DNA from: Humibacter ginsenosidimutans
Lineage (GTDB): Bacteria > Actinomycetota > Actinomycetes > Actinomycetales > Microbacteriaceae
DNA length: 64,000 bases
Assembly (NCBI RefSeq): GCF_007859675.1
Contig: NZ_CP042305.1
Location: 930,001 to 994,000 of the forward strand
Reading direction: 5' to 3'
Shown piece by piece: positions 53,533-63,700 of this stretch; position 1 is the first letter of the stretch, and each line of letters starts with the position of its first letter. The notes under the pieces were generated by a model that saw only the letters and a program-made list of their open reading frames with translations, did no database searches and had not been told where the DNA came from. The translations under genes were made by a program, and so were the position numbers.

Positions 53533-54632
53533 ATGACGACATCCGCATCACCGCACGCCGATCCGGTCGGTGCCGAGTCCCCCGACGCCACGCGTCCCGA
53601 CCCTACCCGGGCCGACGCGAGCATCATGACCGTGCTCGGCCAGGTGAAGGCAGAGTCGCTCGCCACGATCCTGCCGTCGGAGCATGTGCTCGCGAATCTC
53701 TCCCACGTCGACGGCACCGACCCCTCGACCGTCGACCGCATCCGAGCAGCCGCCGCGTTCGGCGACTCCCTCCTGCATGCCCCGCTCACCATCGACCGAC
53801 TCGGTGACATCACCCTTGGCGCCCCCAACCTCGAGAACCGGTCCTTGGCCGATGCCGAGCTCGCGGCATCCGAGCTCTCGCTCTTCGGTGCAGCGGGCGG
53901 ATCCCTGGTGGTCGACGCCACACCTCGCGACCTCGGGCGCTCTCCGCGCGGCCTCGCCGGGCTCGCCGAGCGCACCGGAGTGGCGATCGTGATGGGTTCC
54001 GGCCGCTATCGCGGCGAAGCAGGAGCCACGGATGCCACGGCCCTCGCCGACGAGATCGTGGCCGACCTCACGCACGGCACCGACGGCATCCGTGCCGGCG
54101 TCATCGGCCGGCTGGGCGTGCTCGACCCCGAGGATGCCGCCGACCGAGCCGTTCTCGTGGCCTCGGCGCGGGCTTCTGCTCGCACCGGCGCCCCGGTGAT
54201 CGTCACCCACCCCGGCGTCGACCGCATCGATGCTGTGCTGACCACGCTTCTCGGCGCGGGCGCGTCTGCGAACCGCATCGCCGTCACAGGGTGCGGCACA
54301 GTCGCAGCGAGCCACGACAGCCTGCTCGCGCTCGCCCGCCGAGGCGTGTTCGTGCTGTTCGACCGCCTCGGTCGCCAGACCAGCGTCTACACCACCTGGG
54401 ACGACGGCGACCTCGTCGCCGCCCTCACCGCGCTGCTGCCCGAGCACGGCCACCAGGTGCTGCTCTCCCCGGCGTCGCCGAGCGCATCGATCTGACGGCC
54501 TTCGGCGGCGGAGGCTACGCGTTCTTCGGCACCTACGGCCCCTACCTCGGTTGGAACGGCATCGACGCCGAGACACTGCACACGATCACCGTCGACAACG
54601 CTCGCCGGTTCCTGACGGGAGAACAGGCATGA
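53533..54632 (+). pseudogene. Degenerate phosphotriesterase-family protein, frameshifted
   Basis: The frame from ATG 53533 breaks at CCCC (54467-54470), giving an early stop at 54495. Adding one C yields LLSPGVAERIDLTAFGGGGY and a 366-residue protein whose stop overlaps the next gene as ATGA. It matches the phosphotriesterase family over its length (MTVLGQVKAESL, TVDNARRFL). The metal site is lost: compared with the next gene, HEH becomes SEH, the Glu bridge becomes Arg (IGRLGV), GH becomes GC, and the final Asp position is Gly. An alternative start is ATG 53626. Probably a non-catalytic partner of the downstream enzyme. Confidence 0.8.
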
Positions 54633-55720
54633 CCGACAACACCGCCGTGATCGACGACCTCGGTCCTGTGCCCGATCTCCGCGGCAAGGCCCTCACGGTG
54701 CGGGGTGCCGTCGACCCGTCCGTGCTCGGCGAGACCCTCATGCACGAACACCTCGTCGTCGACCTGCGCCGCCCAGTGGACGCGCTGCGTCCGGGCGAAG
54801 GCGCCCCCACCACCGCCGAGCCGCTCACCCTCGCCAACCTGGCCGAGGTACGCAATGGAAGCCCGAACGCCGACAACGACGTGATCGACGACCTCGACCT
54901 CGTGACCGAAGAAGTGGAGGCCTTCGCGCGTCTCGGCGGCGGAGCCGTCGTCGACGTGACGGTCGCCGGCATCGGCCGCGACCCGCGGGCGTTGCTCGAG
55001 CTGTCCCGACGCACCGGCCTGCACGTGGTGATGGGCGGCGGCTTCTACACCACCACGTTCCACCCGCGCGATTTCGCGGAGCGCACCGACGACGAACTCG
55101 CCGCCGGCATCGCTCGCGACGTCGTCGTGGGGGTGGACGCCACGGACATCCGCACCGGCATCATCGGCGAGATCGCCGCGGAGAACGCACCGCTGGTGGA
55201 TGCCGAATGGCGCAGTGTGCGCGCCGCCGCCCGTGCCAGCCGGATCACCGGGGCACCCATGTCGTTCCACCACGGCGGCCAGGGCGAGGAGAAGCTGCGC
55301 GTGCTCGACCTCTGCACCGAGGAGGGCGTGCCCGACGACAACATCGTGATGGGCCACTCGGGCGGACTCGCCACCGACATCGGCCTCGCCGAGCGCGTAC
55401 TCGCCCGCGGAGTCTTCGTCGAGTTCGACTTCGTCGCCTCGCCCGGCAGCCCGTGGGGGCACCTCGTGCTGGGCAGCGACCACCGCGTCGTCGCGGGCAT
55501 CGCGGAGCTCGTGAAGCGCGGGTATGCCGACCAACTGTTGCTCGGCCACGACATCTGCCAGAAGATCCAGCTGAAGCGCTACGGAGGCCACGGCTACGAC
55601 TACATCACCCGGCACTTTCTGCCGGCGCTCTCCGACGCGGGGGTCCCGGATGACGCGCTGCGGCAGATCATGGTCGACAACCCCGCCAGGGCGCTCGCGT
55701 TCGCGGCGCCGGGAGACTGA
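54629..55720 (+). CDS. Phosphotriesterase-family metal-dependent hydrolase
   Basis: A 363-residue TIM-barrel hydrolase with the full metal site: HxH in ETLMHEHLVVD, bridging Glu in GIIGEIAAEN, His in MSFHHGGQGE, His in IVMGHSGG, and Asp in LLLGHDICQK. Members include lactonases, sugar-lactone and phosphotriester hydrolases. In this operon a sugar or sugar-acid lactone is the most likely substrate. It overlaps the degenerate paralogue by 4 bp. Confidence 0.9.
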   Translation: MTDNTAVIDDLGPVPDLRGKALTVRGAVDPSVLGETLMHEHLVVDLRRPVDALRPGEGAPTTAEPLTLANLAEVRNGSPNADNDVIDDLDLVTEEVEAFARLGGGAVVDVTVAGIGRDPRALLELSRRTGLHVVMGGGFYTTTFHPRDFAERTDDELAAGIARDVVVGVDATDIRTGIIGEIAAENAPLVDAEWRSVRAAARASRITGAPMSFHHGGQGEEKLRVLDLCTEEGVPDDNIVMGHSGGLATDIGLAERVLARGVFVEFDFVASPGSPWGHLVLGSDHRVVAGIAELVKRGYADQLLLGHDICQKIQLKRYGGHGYDYITRHFLPALSDAGVPDDALRQIMVDNPARALAFAAPGD

Positions 55721-55788
55721 CGGACCGCAACCCGATCACGCACGAGCGGAGCCGAAGAGTGTCGGTGGCACCTGGCACGCTGCTCGAC

Positions 55789-55995
55789 ATGCGAACACGT
55801 CGATGCCCTGAATGCGGGTCCGAACGCATCGCGCGCACCGCCTTCGGCATGCCGCTCGCGAAGGATGCCGACGACGAACGCGTGTTCTGGTTGGGTTGCG
55901 TCGTGGACCCGGAGTTGGAGCACCGTTACGGATGCCACGAGTGCGGCGCTCTCTTCGGCCACCCTGTCACGACGTCGCCGACCGGGGCACGCTAG
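55789..55995 (+). CDS. Small zinc-ribbon protein
   Basis: A 68-residue protein from ATG 55789 (MRTRRCPECGSERIARTAFG). Two CxxC knuckles, CPECG and CHECG, should bind one zinc. The middle carries DDERVFWLGCVVD. Function unknown; it may be a small actinobacterial DNA/RNA-binding or structural protein. No SD is obvious. Confidence 0.7.
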   Translation: MRTRRCPECGSERIARTAFGMPLAKDADDERVFWLGCVVDPELEHRYGCHECGALFGHPVTTSPTGAR

Positions 55996-56019
55996 CAGCC
56001 GCGGCCCGCGCGTTCGCCG

Positions 56020-56547
56020 ATGGATGCCGTGTCCCGCTCCCAGAACACCGACTCGCCGACGGTGACGGTCGCGGCCGTGGTCGCCGCCGCCCTCGGTCTC
56101 GCCAGTGCAGCGCTGAGTGCCTACTGGGCGGCGGGAGGCACGGCGCTCCTGAACACCATCGGGGGTGCGATCGCGGAATGGGGTCGCCATGGCGGGCCTG
56201 GCGTTCGATTCGCACTGTGGCTGATCGTGCTGCTGAAGGTCGGCGTGGGCGTGGCCGCCCCGGCCATCGCCGACCTTCCACGAATCTCGCCCGCGTGGAC
56301 GCGGACGCGCGTGCCGCGCCTGCTGAGCTGGATCGCCGCATCCATCCTCATCGCCTACGGTGCGGTGCTGACCGGCAGCGAACTGATCGCCTTCACGGGG
56401 ATGCTCGGGACGCCTCCCTCGGTCGACCGCCTCGCACTCGCGTGGCACGCCTTCGTGTGGGACCCGTGGTTCCTGCTCTGGGGTGTCGCGTTCCTGGTGT
56501 GCCTGGTCCGCACTCGGCCCTCCGCCGTGGCGTCGACCCGTCCTTGA
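56020..56547 (+). CDS. DUF3995-like membrane protein
   Basis: A 175-residue protein with four hydrophobic helices. The first contains a SAYWAAGG motif, characteristic of DUF3995. The C-terminal HAFVWDPWFLLWGVAFL fits the same family. Function unknown. It lies 24 bp after the zinc-ribbon gene. Confidence 0.75.
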   Translation: MDAVSRSQNTDSPTVTVAAVVAAALGLASAALSAYWAAGGTALLNTIGGAIAEWGRHGGPGVRFALWLIVLLKVGVGVAAPAIADLPRISPAWTRTRVPRLLSWIAASILIAYGAVLTGSELIAFTGMLGTPPSVDRLALAWHAFVWDPWFLLWGVAFLVCLVRTRPSAVASTRP

Positions 56548-56562
56548 CCGACCCGTTCCCGA

Positions 56563-57861
56563 TCAGGCTTTCGATCCGAGCAGCCTGCTCGCGAGGTCGG
56601 GCAGCGTTCGATGGAAGACGTAGAGCACGGTGTGCCAGTCGTGGGCCGTGCCCGGAGAGATGATCAGCTTCGTGGTCATACCGGCCTTGGTCGCCGCACC
56701 GAACACGGCGCGCGCGAATCCCGAATACTTCGTGTCCTCGGCTCCCGCGGCGAAGATCGCGGTGGTGTCGTGGTACGGCGTGTGCGCGGCAAGAATGCTC
56801 AACGGCTTCGCTGCGTCGTAGGCGGCGGTCGAGCCGCCGAATCCCCTGGCCACCGTGTCGGCGCCGATCGTGGGCACGAGCTCGCCCGAGATGTCGACGA
56901 TGGTGCGGAACAGCTCGGGATGCCCGCCGCCGAGCTGGATCGAGCACGTTCCACCCTGCGAGTACCCGATGATCGCCCAGGCGTCCGGGGTGTTCGCCAC
57001 ATTCAGGTGCGAGCGGATCCAGTTCGGGACATCCACCGTGAGATACGTGGCGGAGTTGCCGATCGGCGAGTCGACGCACATCGGGTTGCGGTCGGGCTCC
57101 CCGAGCTGGTCCGGTGCCACGACGATCGGGGCGAGCCCGTGGTGCTGCGCGGCGTAGGCATCGAGGATAGCGCCCATCCGCCCCGACGTGAACATGTACG
57201 CGGGGGTCCCTGGCTGGCCGGGGAATGCCACGATCACGGGAAGTTTGGGTGCATTGGGAACGAGCGCGGCGGGCGGCAGGTAGATCACCGCGTCACGCGC
57301 CCGAAAGTGGGATGCCGTGGCCGGGATGTGCACGGTGCCGATCTTGCCGTGGGCGGGGAGCGGGGCATCCGCCCGCCAACTCGCCAGCAGGCCCTGCGGC
57401 ATCACACCTGCCGTTCCGTGCAGCCGTGCCGTCGGCATCGATCGGTACGGCGTGGACTGAACCACCTCGCTCACGTTGCGGAAGGCGCCGAAGTCCATGT
57501 TCACACCGGCCGCCCCTGCGAGCAGGAAGACCGGGATGGAGACGCACGCGATCACGACCCGGTACCAGCGACTCCCCCAGAGATTCGCCACGGCGAGCCC
57601 GATCCCCGCGCACGCGAGCGCCACCCACATGCGCGTGGTGGCCGTCAGGTCGATGCCGAACACGTTCCAGACGTCGCCGAACAACCAGCACGCGAACAGA
57701 GCTGCCGCAGCACCCACGAGCCCGGCGACGACCGTGCGCACGAGGCCGAGCGGCCAGGGCGAGCGCACCAGCAGGTAGGCAGCAAGCAGTGCCGCGATCG
57801 CGTAAAGGGGTACGAGGAAGCTGAGGTGGTCGATTCGGATCGTGAGCAGCCAGTGCAGCAT
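56563..57861 (-). CDS. Membrane-anchored alpha/beta-hydrolase (esterase family)
   Basis: A 432-residue protein. Four N-terminal membrane helices (residues ~1-125) are followed by an esterase domain. The nucleophile elbow is IIGYSQGGTCS; the acid is near AAGAEDTKYSG and the catalytic His in SPGTAHDWHTVLY. The domain resembles mycolyltransferase/antigen 85-like and feruloyl-esterase proteins, and the layout is common for actinobacterial envelope esterases. The catalytic domain probably faces outside. Confidence 0.85.
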   Translation of the reverse strand: MLHWLLTIRIDHLSFLVPLYAIAALLAAYLLVRSPWPLGLVRTVVAGLVGAAAALFACWLFGDVWNVFGIDLTATTRMWVALACAGIGLAVANLWGSRWYRVVIACVSIPVFLLAGAAGVNMDFGAFRNVSEVVQSTPYRSMPTARLHGTAGVMPQGLLASWRADAPLPAHGKIGTVHIPATASHFRARDAVIYLPPAALVPNAPKLPVIVAFPGQPGTPAYMFTSGRMGAILDAYAAQHHGLAPIVVAPDQLGEPDRNPMCVDSPIGNSATYLTVDVPNWIRSHLNVANTPDAWAIIGYSQGGTCSIQLGGGHPELFRTIVDISGELVPTIGADTVARGFGGSTAAYDAAKPLSILAAHTPYHDTTAIFAAGAEDTKYSGFARAVFGAATKAGMTTKLIISPGTAHDWHTVLYVFHRTLPDLASRLLGSKA

Positions 57862-57980
57862 CGTGCCCTTTCGATGATGGGTGACTGCCTATTCTCCACA
57901 TCCGAAAACCCAAGAATGCTCACACAGCACGCTCAGCTTCTGAGAAAACCCGGAGTGGCCACCGATTCCGGCTGGTCGCG

Positions 57981-58679
57981 TCAGCCGCGCCTTCTGCGAT
58001 CGGGGCCCTTCGCGCTGGTGCTCTCGGCTGCACCGTCCTTGTCGGCGACGTCGACCGGCCGCCTGGCGATGCCGCTCGCCAGGATCGCCGTCAGCGTGTC
58101 GATCGCCTCGTCGTCGCTCAGCGTGCGACCCAACGGCTCGCCCCCTCCCCCGATCCAGAGCGAACAGAATCCTTCGAGCAGAGCGTTGAACGCCGAGGCG
58201 ACGACTGCAGGATCGCCGGCCAGTTCGAAGCCGCGGTCGTGCAGTCGGGTGAGGAGGGCGCGCATGGTCGTCAGTTGCTCATGTCGCGTCGCGGCGACCT
58301 GCTCTGCGAACGCCGGGTCCGTGATCGCCGCCTCCCCGAGCGCGCGGATCTCCGGCAGATGCTCGCGATACACGGTCACGTATGCGGCAACCCGCGCACG
58401 GAGGGCAGCCGGCTCCGACAGGTCGTCGCCGACCGGATCATCCTGCAAATGCTGGCCGGCCTGTTCGGTCCACTCCACGAGCAGCGCGCGAAGCAGCTCC
58501 TCCTTGCCCGTGAAGTGCTTGTAGAACGAACCGACCGACCGACCTGCCTCAGCGGCGATGTCGGCCACCTTCGCGTCGAGAAAGCCGCGGCGCGAGAACA
58601 CACGACGCCCCGCCTCCTTGAGTGCCTGCGCCGTCTCCAGCGCTTTCTGCGCGCGAACGCCGCCCGGCTCCACGGACAT
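57981..58679 (-). CDS. TetR family regulator
   Basis: A 232-residue protein with HTH KVADIAAEAGRSVGSFYKHF and the NYY-type variant SFYKHFTGKEELL. Start at ATG 58679 (MSVEPGGVRAQ). It is divergent from the alpha/beta-hydrolase gene, and the space between carries several GAATC palindromes. It likely represses that hydrolase. Confidence 0.88.
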   Translation of the reverse strand: MSVEPGGVRAQKALETAQALKEAGRRVFSRRGFLDAKVADIAAEAGRSVGSFYKHFTGKEELLRALLVEWTEQAGQHLQDDPVGDDLSEPAALRARVAAYVTVYREHLPEIRALGEAAITDPAFAEQVAATRHEQLTTMRALLTRLHDRGFELAGDPAVVASAFNALLEGFCSLWIGGGGEPLGRTLSDDEAIDTLTAILASGIARRPVDVADKDGAAESTSAKGPDRRRRG

Positions 58680-58773
58680 GCGGTCTCCCCTCCCTGACAC
58701 GGCGATCACGCCGTCATCGGACGATCGACGCGTGTGAGACGACGATCACGCTTGACATGGCGATCTTATTAAG

Positions 58774-58824
58774 TGAATCTATATTCATCGAATCCGCATT
58801 CACTGAATCGTGATTCCCTGAATC
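58774..58824. promoter_or_regulatory. GAATC palindrome array, probable TetR operators and promoter
   Basis: TGAATCTATATTCA (58774-58787) and GAATCGTGATTC (58805-58816) are perfect dyads, and another TGAATC follows at 58819-58824. TTGACA at 58752-58757 and TATATT at 58780-58785 are near-consensus promoter boxes, but their spacing (22 bp) is too long for an ordinary promoter. Confidence 0.6.
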
Positions 58825-58849
58825 TCAGACTCTAGCTTAGGAGGCACCC

Positions 58850-59740
58850 ATGGCTCAGGCGCACAACGGACGAATCGCCCTCGAATACGAGACCTTCGGC
58901 AGCAGTGGGACTCCCCTGCTGCTGATCAGCGGCACCGGAGTGCAGATGCTGATCTGGCCGGATGCCTTCTGCGAGGCACTCGTCGCACGCGGGTTCCACG
59001 TTGCCCGGTTCGACAACCGCGACACGGGACTCTCCACGCACCTGGACGGCGCGTCGACGCCGAGCATGTTCACCGCCATGCTCCGCCCGGCGACCGCGCC
59101 GTATCGTCTGGCCGAGATGGCCGACGACGCGGTCGCGGTCATGGATGCGCTCGGCTGGCCCGCCGCGCACATCGTGGGCTCCTCGCTCGGCGGCATGATC
59201 GCGCAGGAGCTCGCGCTCAGGCATCCATCGCGGGTGCTGACGCTCACCTCGATGATGTCGACCTGCTCGGCGCGCATCGCCACCATGCCGACGAAGGCGG
59301 TGATGAACGCCCTCAAGACACTCGACGGCACGCCGGTGCGGGACGCCGAGGACGCCGGCGACCGCGCCCTGGCGCTGAAGCGCGTCATGGGCGCCGGCGG
59401 CTACCCGCTCGACGAGCAGCTGATCCGCGACATCGGCCGCAGGTCCTACCTGCGCTGCCCGGACGACGACGAGGCCGATCGTCGCCAGCGCGTCGCGATG
59501 ATCGCATCGGGCGATCGGCGCAAGCGGCTCGGGCGGGTTCGCGTTCCAACACTGGTGATCCATGGCGAGAAGGATCCGGTGATCGGCGTCAAGGGAGGCC
59601 GCGCCACCGCTCGCGCCATACCGGGGGCGAGGCTGCGGATCTTTCCCGAGATGGCCCATGACCTGCCGAGTGCACTCTGGCCCGACGTGATCGACGAGAT
59701 CGCATCGCTCACGACGGCCCAGACGCCGGCGCCGCGTTGA
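58850..59740 (+). CDS. Alpha/beta-hydrolase
   Basis: A 296-residue soluble enzyme: oxyanion region LLISGTGVQMLIW, RFDNRDTGLS, nucleophile elbow IVGSSLGGMIAQE, Asp in HGEKDPVIG and His in EMAHDLPS. GGAGG lies 5-6 nt before ATG 58850. The family includes aromatic esters and polyketide-type hydrolases. It is controlled by the divergent TetR gene, by position. Confidence 0.9.
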   Translation: MAQAHNGRIALEYETFGSSGTPLLLISGTGVQMLIWPDAFCEALVARGFHVARFDNRDTGLSTHLDGASTPSMFTAMLRPATAPYRLAEMADDAVAVMDALGWPAAHIVGSSLGGMIAQELALRHPSRVLTLTSMMSTCSARIATMPTKAVMNALKTLDGTPVRDAEDAGDRALALKRVMGAGGYPLDEQLIRDIGRRSYLRCPDDDEADRRQRVAMIASGDRRKRLGRVRVPTLVIHGEKDPVIGVKGGRATARAIPGARLRIFPEMAHDLPSALWPDVIDEIASLTTAQTPAPR

Positions 59741-59754
59741 ACCCGGGCCCCACA

Positions 59755-59784
59755 CGGAACGCGGGCGGGTACGCCCGCGTTCCG
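59755..59784. terminator. Strong hairpin between convergent genes
   Basis: CGGAACGCGGGCG / CGCCCGCGTTCCG, a perfect 13-bp stem with GGTA loop. No T-run, but the position between convergent genes fits termination. Confidence 0.75.
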
Positions 59785-59825
59785 AGCTGCTCGCCAACCC
59801 CGGACTGCATAAGACGATGAGTTGC

Positions 59826-60287
59826 TCACTTCGCCTGGAGGGCGAGGGAGATCGCGAACAGGATGAAGGACGCGATGGCGGCCGCCGAGCGATACGTGTC
59901 GATCGTCTCCCAGCGATGTGCAACACGCGCCCAGTCGTGCGGTGGATGCTCGGGATCCCAATCGTTCACCGTGATGTTGATGGGCACGGTTCCGAAGAGC
60001 GAGAAGCAGAGGAACACGAGGAACGCAGCCGAGCCGGCGATGCGCCAGGCGACACCCGTTGTTCCGCCCGCTGTCACGGTCAATGCGACGGAGGCGATGA
60101 GCGCGGGAAGCATCAGGCTCGGCACCACGACTTTGAGCCGTTTGACCAAGGCGATACGTGCCGCGACGTGAGCAGGATCCGGCAGACGATGGAGAGCGGG
60201 CTGCACTCCGTACCGGACGATGAATTCCTCTCCCGCCAGCAGACCGACGAGCCCCAGTTGGACGACGTTGAGCCAGACCATGTTCAT
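59826..60287 (-). CDS. DUF1772-like membrane protein
   Basis: A 153-residue protein with four helices. GEEFIVRYGVQPALHRLPD near the N-terminus and FGTVPINITVNDWDPEHPPH with a C-terminal WETIDTYRSAAAIASF are typical of the DUF1772 (anthrone oxygenase-like) family. Function unknown. Confidence 0.8.
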   Translation of the reverse strand: MNMVWLNVVQLGLVGLLAGEEFIVRYGVQPALHRLPDPAHVAARIALVKRLKVVVPSLMLPALIASVALTVTAGGTTGVAWRIAGSAAFLVFLCFSLFGTVPINITVNDWDPEHPPHDWARVAHRWETIDTYRSAAAIASFILFAISLALQAK

Positions 60288-60411
60288 GTTCGCGACCCCT
60301 CACTGTCGGCGCAACGAGGGTATCCGACGGCGGCTCACCGGCACGCCGGCGGAGGGTTGCGGAGGGGGATGGCCGCTCGGTCCGCAATGGGCGATGCGCC
60401 TAGAAACAAGA

Positions 60412-60437
60412 AAAACCCCCGATCAGACGGAGGTTTT
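60412..60437. terminator. Former tRNA-Gln terminator
   Basis: AAAACCCCC / GGAGGTTTT with an 8-nt loop and one mismatch. It sits immediately beyond the truncated tRNA-Gln, as expected if it once ended that transcript. Confidence 0.7.
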
Positions 60438-60443
60438 ATCAAG

Positions 60444-60477
60444 CTGGGGTACCTGGACTCGAACCAAGAACAACTGA
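60444..60477 (-). repeat. Truncated 3' end of tRNA-Gln: left attachment site of a second island
   Basis: Read on the minus strand it gives CAGTTGTTCTTGGTTCGAG, then TCCAGG and TACCCCA with discriminator G. These are the variable loop, T-arm and acceptor 3' strand of tRNA-Gln. The 5' half and anticodon are missing. The layout (terminator on the left, fragment, then foreign DNA on the right) repeats that of the tRNA-Glu island. The intact tRNA-Gln should lie beyond the right edge. Confidence 0.8.
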
Positions 60478-60796
60478 TTGGCTACGACCCCGCGGCTTGT
60501 CCCGTGCTGCTGGTCGGAATTCCGCGTATTTCTGGGGAATTCTGTTGGTCAAACTCTACCGCGAGCACGTGTGACTACGTGATATTTTCTGACCTCGCGA
60601 GGAAAAAGGCATCCAAAAAGTCACCCTCAGTAGGATGGCCGACGCCGGGCTCGTTTCAAACGGCTGGGCGTAGCCGTACGTCGTCAGAAACGACTCGATA
60701 GCCTGCTTGTGCAACGATGACGTGCGGTATAGCCGCGCTGACAGCGACAGTTCGGACCTCTCGACCACAGGTGGCCGAAATCGGGCCGCGCTCCCC
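60478..60796. other. Non-coding left end of the second island
   Basis: About 320 bp, noticeably AT-richer than the chromosome (runs such as TGATATTTTCTGA and AGGAAAAAGG). No supported gene. A short direct or inverted signal beyond the tRNA fragment was not found. It includes the 3' untranslated end of the NACHT gene. Confidence 0.45.
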
Positions 60797-63700
60797 CTAG
60801 TGATAGGTGGCGGTCTGGTCGACTTTGAGCCACTTCTTGCGGCGCGCAACGACAGCGAGGGGTTCAGGCTGAGTATCGCGCGTGGCAGCCTTCGCTTGCT
60901 GCAAGATGATTTCGTCTTCCCCGTCCGGTCGGCCGACCCAGTCATGCAAGGGATCGTCCGGAGAGGTGCTAACGGGGCCGTGAGCGAGGAAGCCGGCTTG
61001 AGCGAGACGCCGAGCCGCGATGCGGCACGCGCGCCGGAGCCCATCTGGAAGCTGACCAACGACTTCGACGATCCTTGTGTCGAGCTCGTTGATCACCTGA
61101 GCATCAGCGACAGCCCAGAGTGCGAGTGCCCACTCGGCTCGGGCGAGGTCGTCGTCACATGCTGTGAGCCGCATCGCCCACCATGCGGAGTTCGCCCGGT
61201 TCGCGCGGGTCTGGGCGATGAGTGCAGCCGGATGGCCGTCGGAACCGAGTGCTTCCATCCCGGTTTTCAGCTTGTATCCGTTGCGCAGGGGCGACGCGGC
61301 ACCGATGATGGCGATCTCACTGACGAGCCAGCAGCGACCCACGCGTTCCAGCAGGGCAGTTGCCGTGTTGGACCAGGGAAACGTGGAGCCCTTCTCGCCC
61401 TGGCGGAAGCGCCGCAGGGCCGCGATCGGAACATAGGGCGAGTTCGACTTCCGGAGTTGTTGCATGGCTTGTGATCGACGATCCGGTGACGCCGCGTTTG
61501 GTTGCGGGGTCGCGGAGTCGACGCCGAACGAGTAGAAGGCGGCAGGTGTGAGCGCGACCGCGATCTGGGCCGGCACGGATCGGACGGAGGTGGTCTCGGA
61601 GCACTGCCCGTCGAGGACCGCCCGAAGCAGCTGTGCTTCCAGCGTGCTTCCTTCGGGCGGGGTGATGCCCGTGTTCAGGATCAGTTGGGCACGCTCGCCG
61701 TCCTCGGCAGAGAGCCTGGGGATGGTGCGGGTCTCCCCAGCGAGTGCCTCGCATCTCGCGCCGATAGTGAGCCAGGCGATCTCGTGTGGTGTGCCGATGA
61801 GCTTAGTGAGTTGTTCGGTCCACCAGTCCGCGAATTGTTTCGGCTGCCCGAGGAGTTCGCGCAGGATGCGAACCCGGCTGGGGTTGCCGGGATCGTCGGG
61901 GTTACCGGCGATGGTCTTGGTGATGCGGTCCCATGCGCTTGAAGCGTGGCTGGTTTCAGGCAGCGCGGTGATCTCTTTGCCATCGAGGGCGGCGAGCAGC
62001 AGGGGGCCGCTGAGGTCGCCGGTGAGCGCGTCGACGATCTGGGCGGCTTCTATAGGGCGGCTGTTGAAGACACCGTCGGTGATGAGACTCCATGCGGCCA
62101 CGCGGACCTGTTTTGTCGTGTTCGCGGCGAGCTCGTGCATGATGCCGGCTTGCAGCGCATAGATGTCGGCGCCTGCGGCGTTCCCACCGTAGAACCGTGT
62201 CGTGTTCAGCCAGTAGGGACGCCGCAGGAGTTCTCGCAACACGAGCGTGCGGTCGAAGTGCTGGTCACCTTCCCCCGCGTAGGTGTAGAGGTAGCGGGCG
62301 GCGAAGTATTCGCGGAGCGAGAGGACTTCGAACTCGAACGTCCCTTCTTCCTTGCTGGTCAATGCCCACAGCCGGTCCGAGGCAGCCAGGAACAGGTCGT
62401 CAACAACGCTCTCGGGTTTGCCGTAGGTGCGTTGGAAGTGTTTCATCGCGGCCTCGACTTCGGCGTAGGTCATGCGGCCGCTGTGGCCCTGCTCCTCGGC
62501 ACGGGATTGGATATACCAGCCAAGAAAGGGCACGACTTCCATCAGTTCGGAGCGGTATTTGCGGACGGAGTCGGGATGCTTGTTCGACTCGCGCGCCAGG
62601 AGCATGCTCATGTAGGCGTCGTAGAGCTCGGTGCGTTGGCTGGGCGTCGCATCGCCGTGCTGGCGGAGCAGGAAGAGCAGGATGGTTAGCTGCATCGGGT
62701 TGCCGGCGAGTTCGCCAATGTAGGGCTCACGGGTCTTCTCGTTGAAGTTCCGGCGCAGGGTGCGGCTGTCGTTGATCGGGACGTTGTGGACCAGACACCA
62801 CTTGCGGAGGTACTCGTCGCGCAGGGCTGGCTCAAGTGGGCCGAGCGAGATGATCTCGAACACGTCGCGGTCGGGTTCGGGCAATCCCGCAGAGTTAGGC
62901 CGTGAGGTAACGATCACGCGCGGTTCCACCGCGTATGACGTGCCGCGGGAACAGAACAGGTCGATCTCACGGACAATGCGACCTCGGGCCGAGGTGCCGC
63001 CGACCTCGTCGAGGCCGTCAAGCACGACGAGGCTCGGGACCCGGTCGAAGAGGTCTTGGACGTCGGACGGTGTGATCGGGCTGCCGCCCAGGTGCGTCAT
63101 CAGGTCGGCGAGGAAGTGCTCGATCGAGGCCTGAGTGCCCGCGCGTTTCGTGCCCTTCTTGACCTTGGCGGATTCCGAGGTGTCAAACACGTCGAACCCC
63201 TGCAGCCAGGCTGCGTAGTCGGCCAGGTCGGCGCGCACAGGGAACCGTGGATCCTTGATGTAAGGCAGTGACGTCGTGGGAGTGCCTTCCGGCATGAACG
63301 CCGCCCGGTGAGTCTGGCAGACGTACTGGCTCAGGGTGGACTTCCCCTGCCCGGGAGCACCGCGCACCAGCGTAAACGGGTACGGCGACCTCTCGGTGAC
63401 ATATGTCGCGGCGCCGCCAAGCCGGGTGGCAGCGCCGGCGAGCGTCTGGGCGCGACGGGGCACCTGGATCCGATCCGCGGGGACGTCGACAAACAGGTCC
63501 GAAAGGTGCTCCCTGTCCAGCTCAACCTGGCTGAACTTGATGCGTTCGTCGTCCTTCCACTGGGCGGCGGCGACCCGGCGCACCAGGTCCCCCAGTCCTG
63601 AGTCTCGTTGCGCGACGGCCTGTTCGGAAAGCAGGTAGCGGATCAGGTCCCAGCCGGCGAGCATGTCGGCGTACTGCCACTTGATCTCGGAGTCGGCGTT

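Noticed and set aside
60556..61474. Open frames on both strands at the 3' end of the NACHT gene
   Set aside because: They overlap the NACHT frame, have no start signals and no domains.
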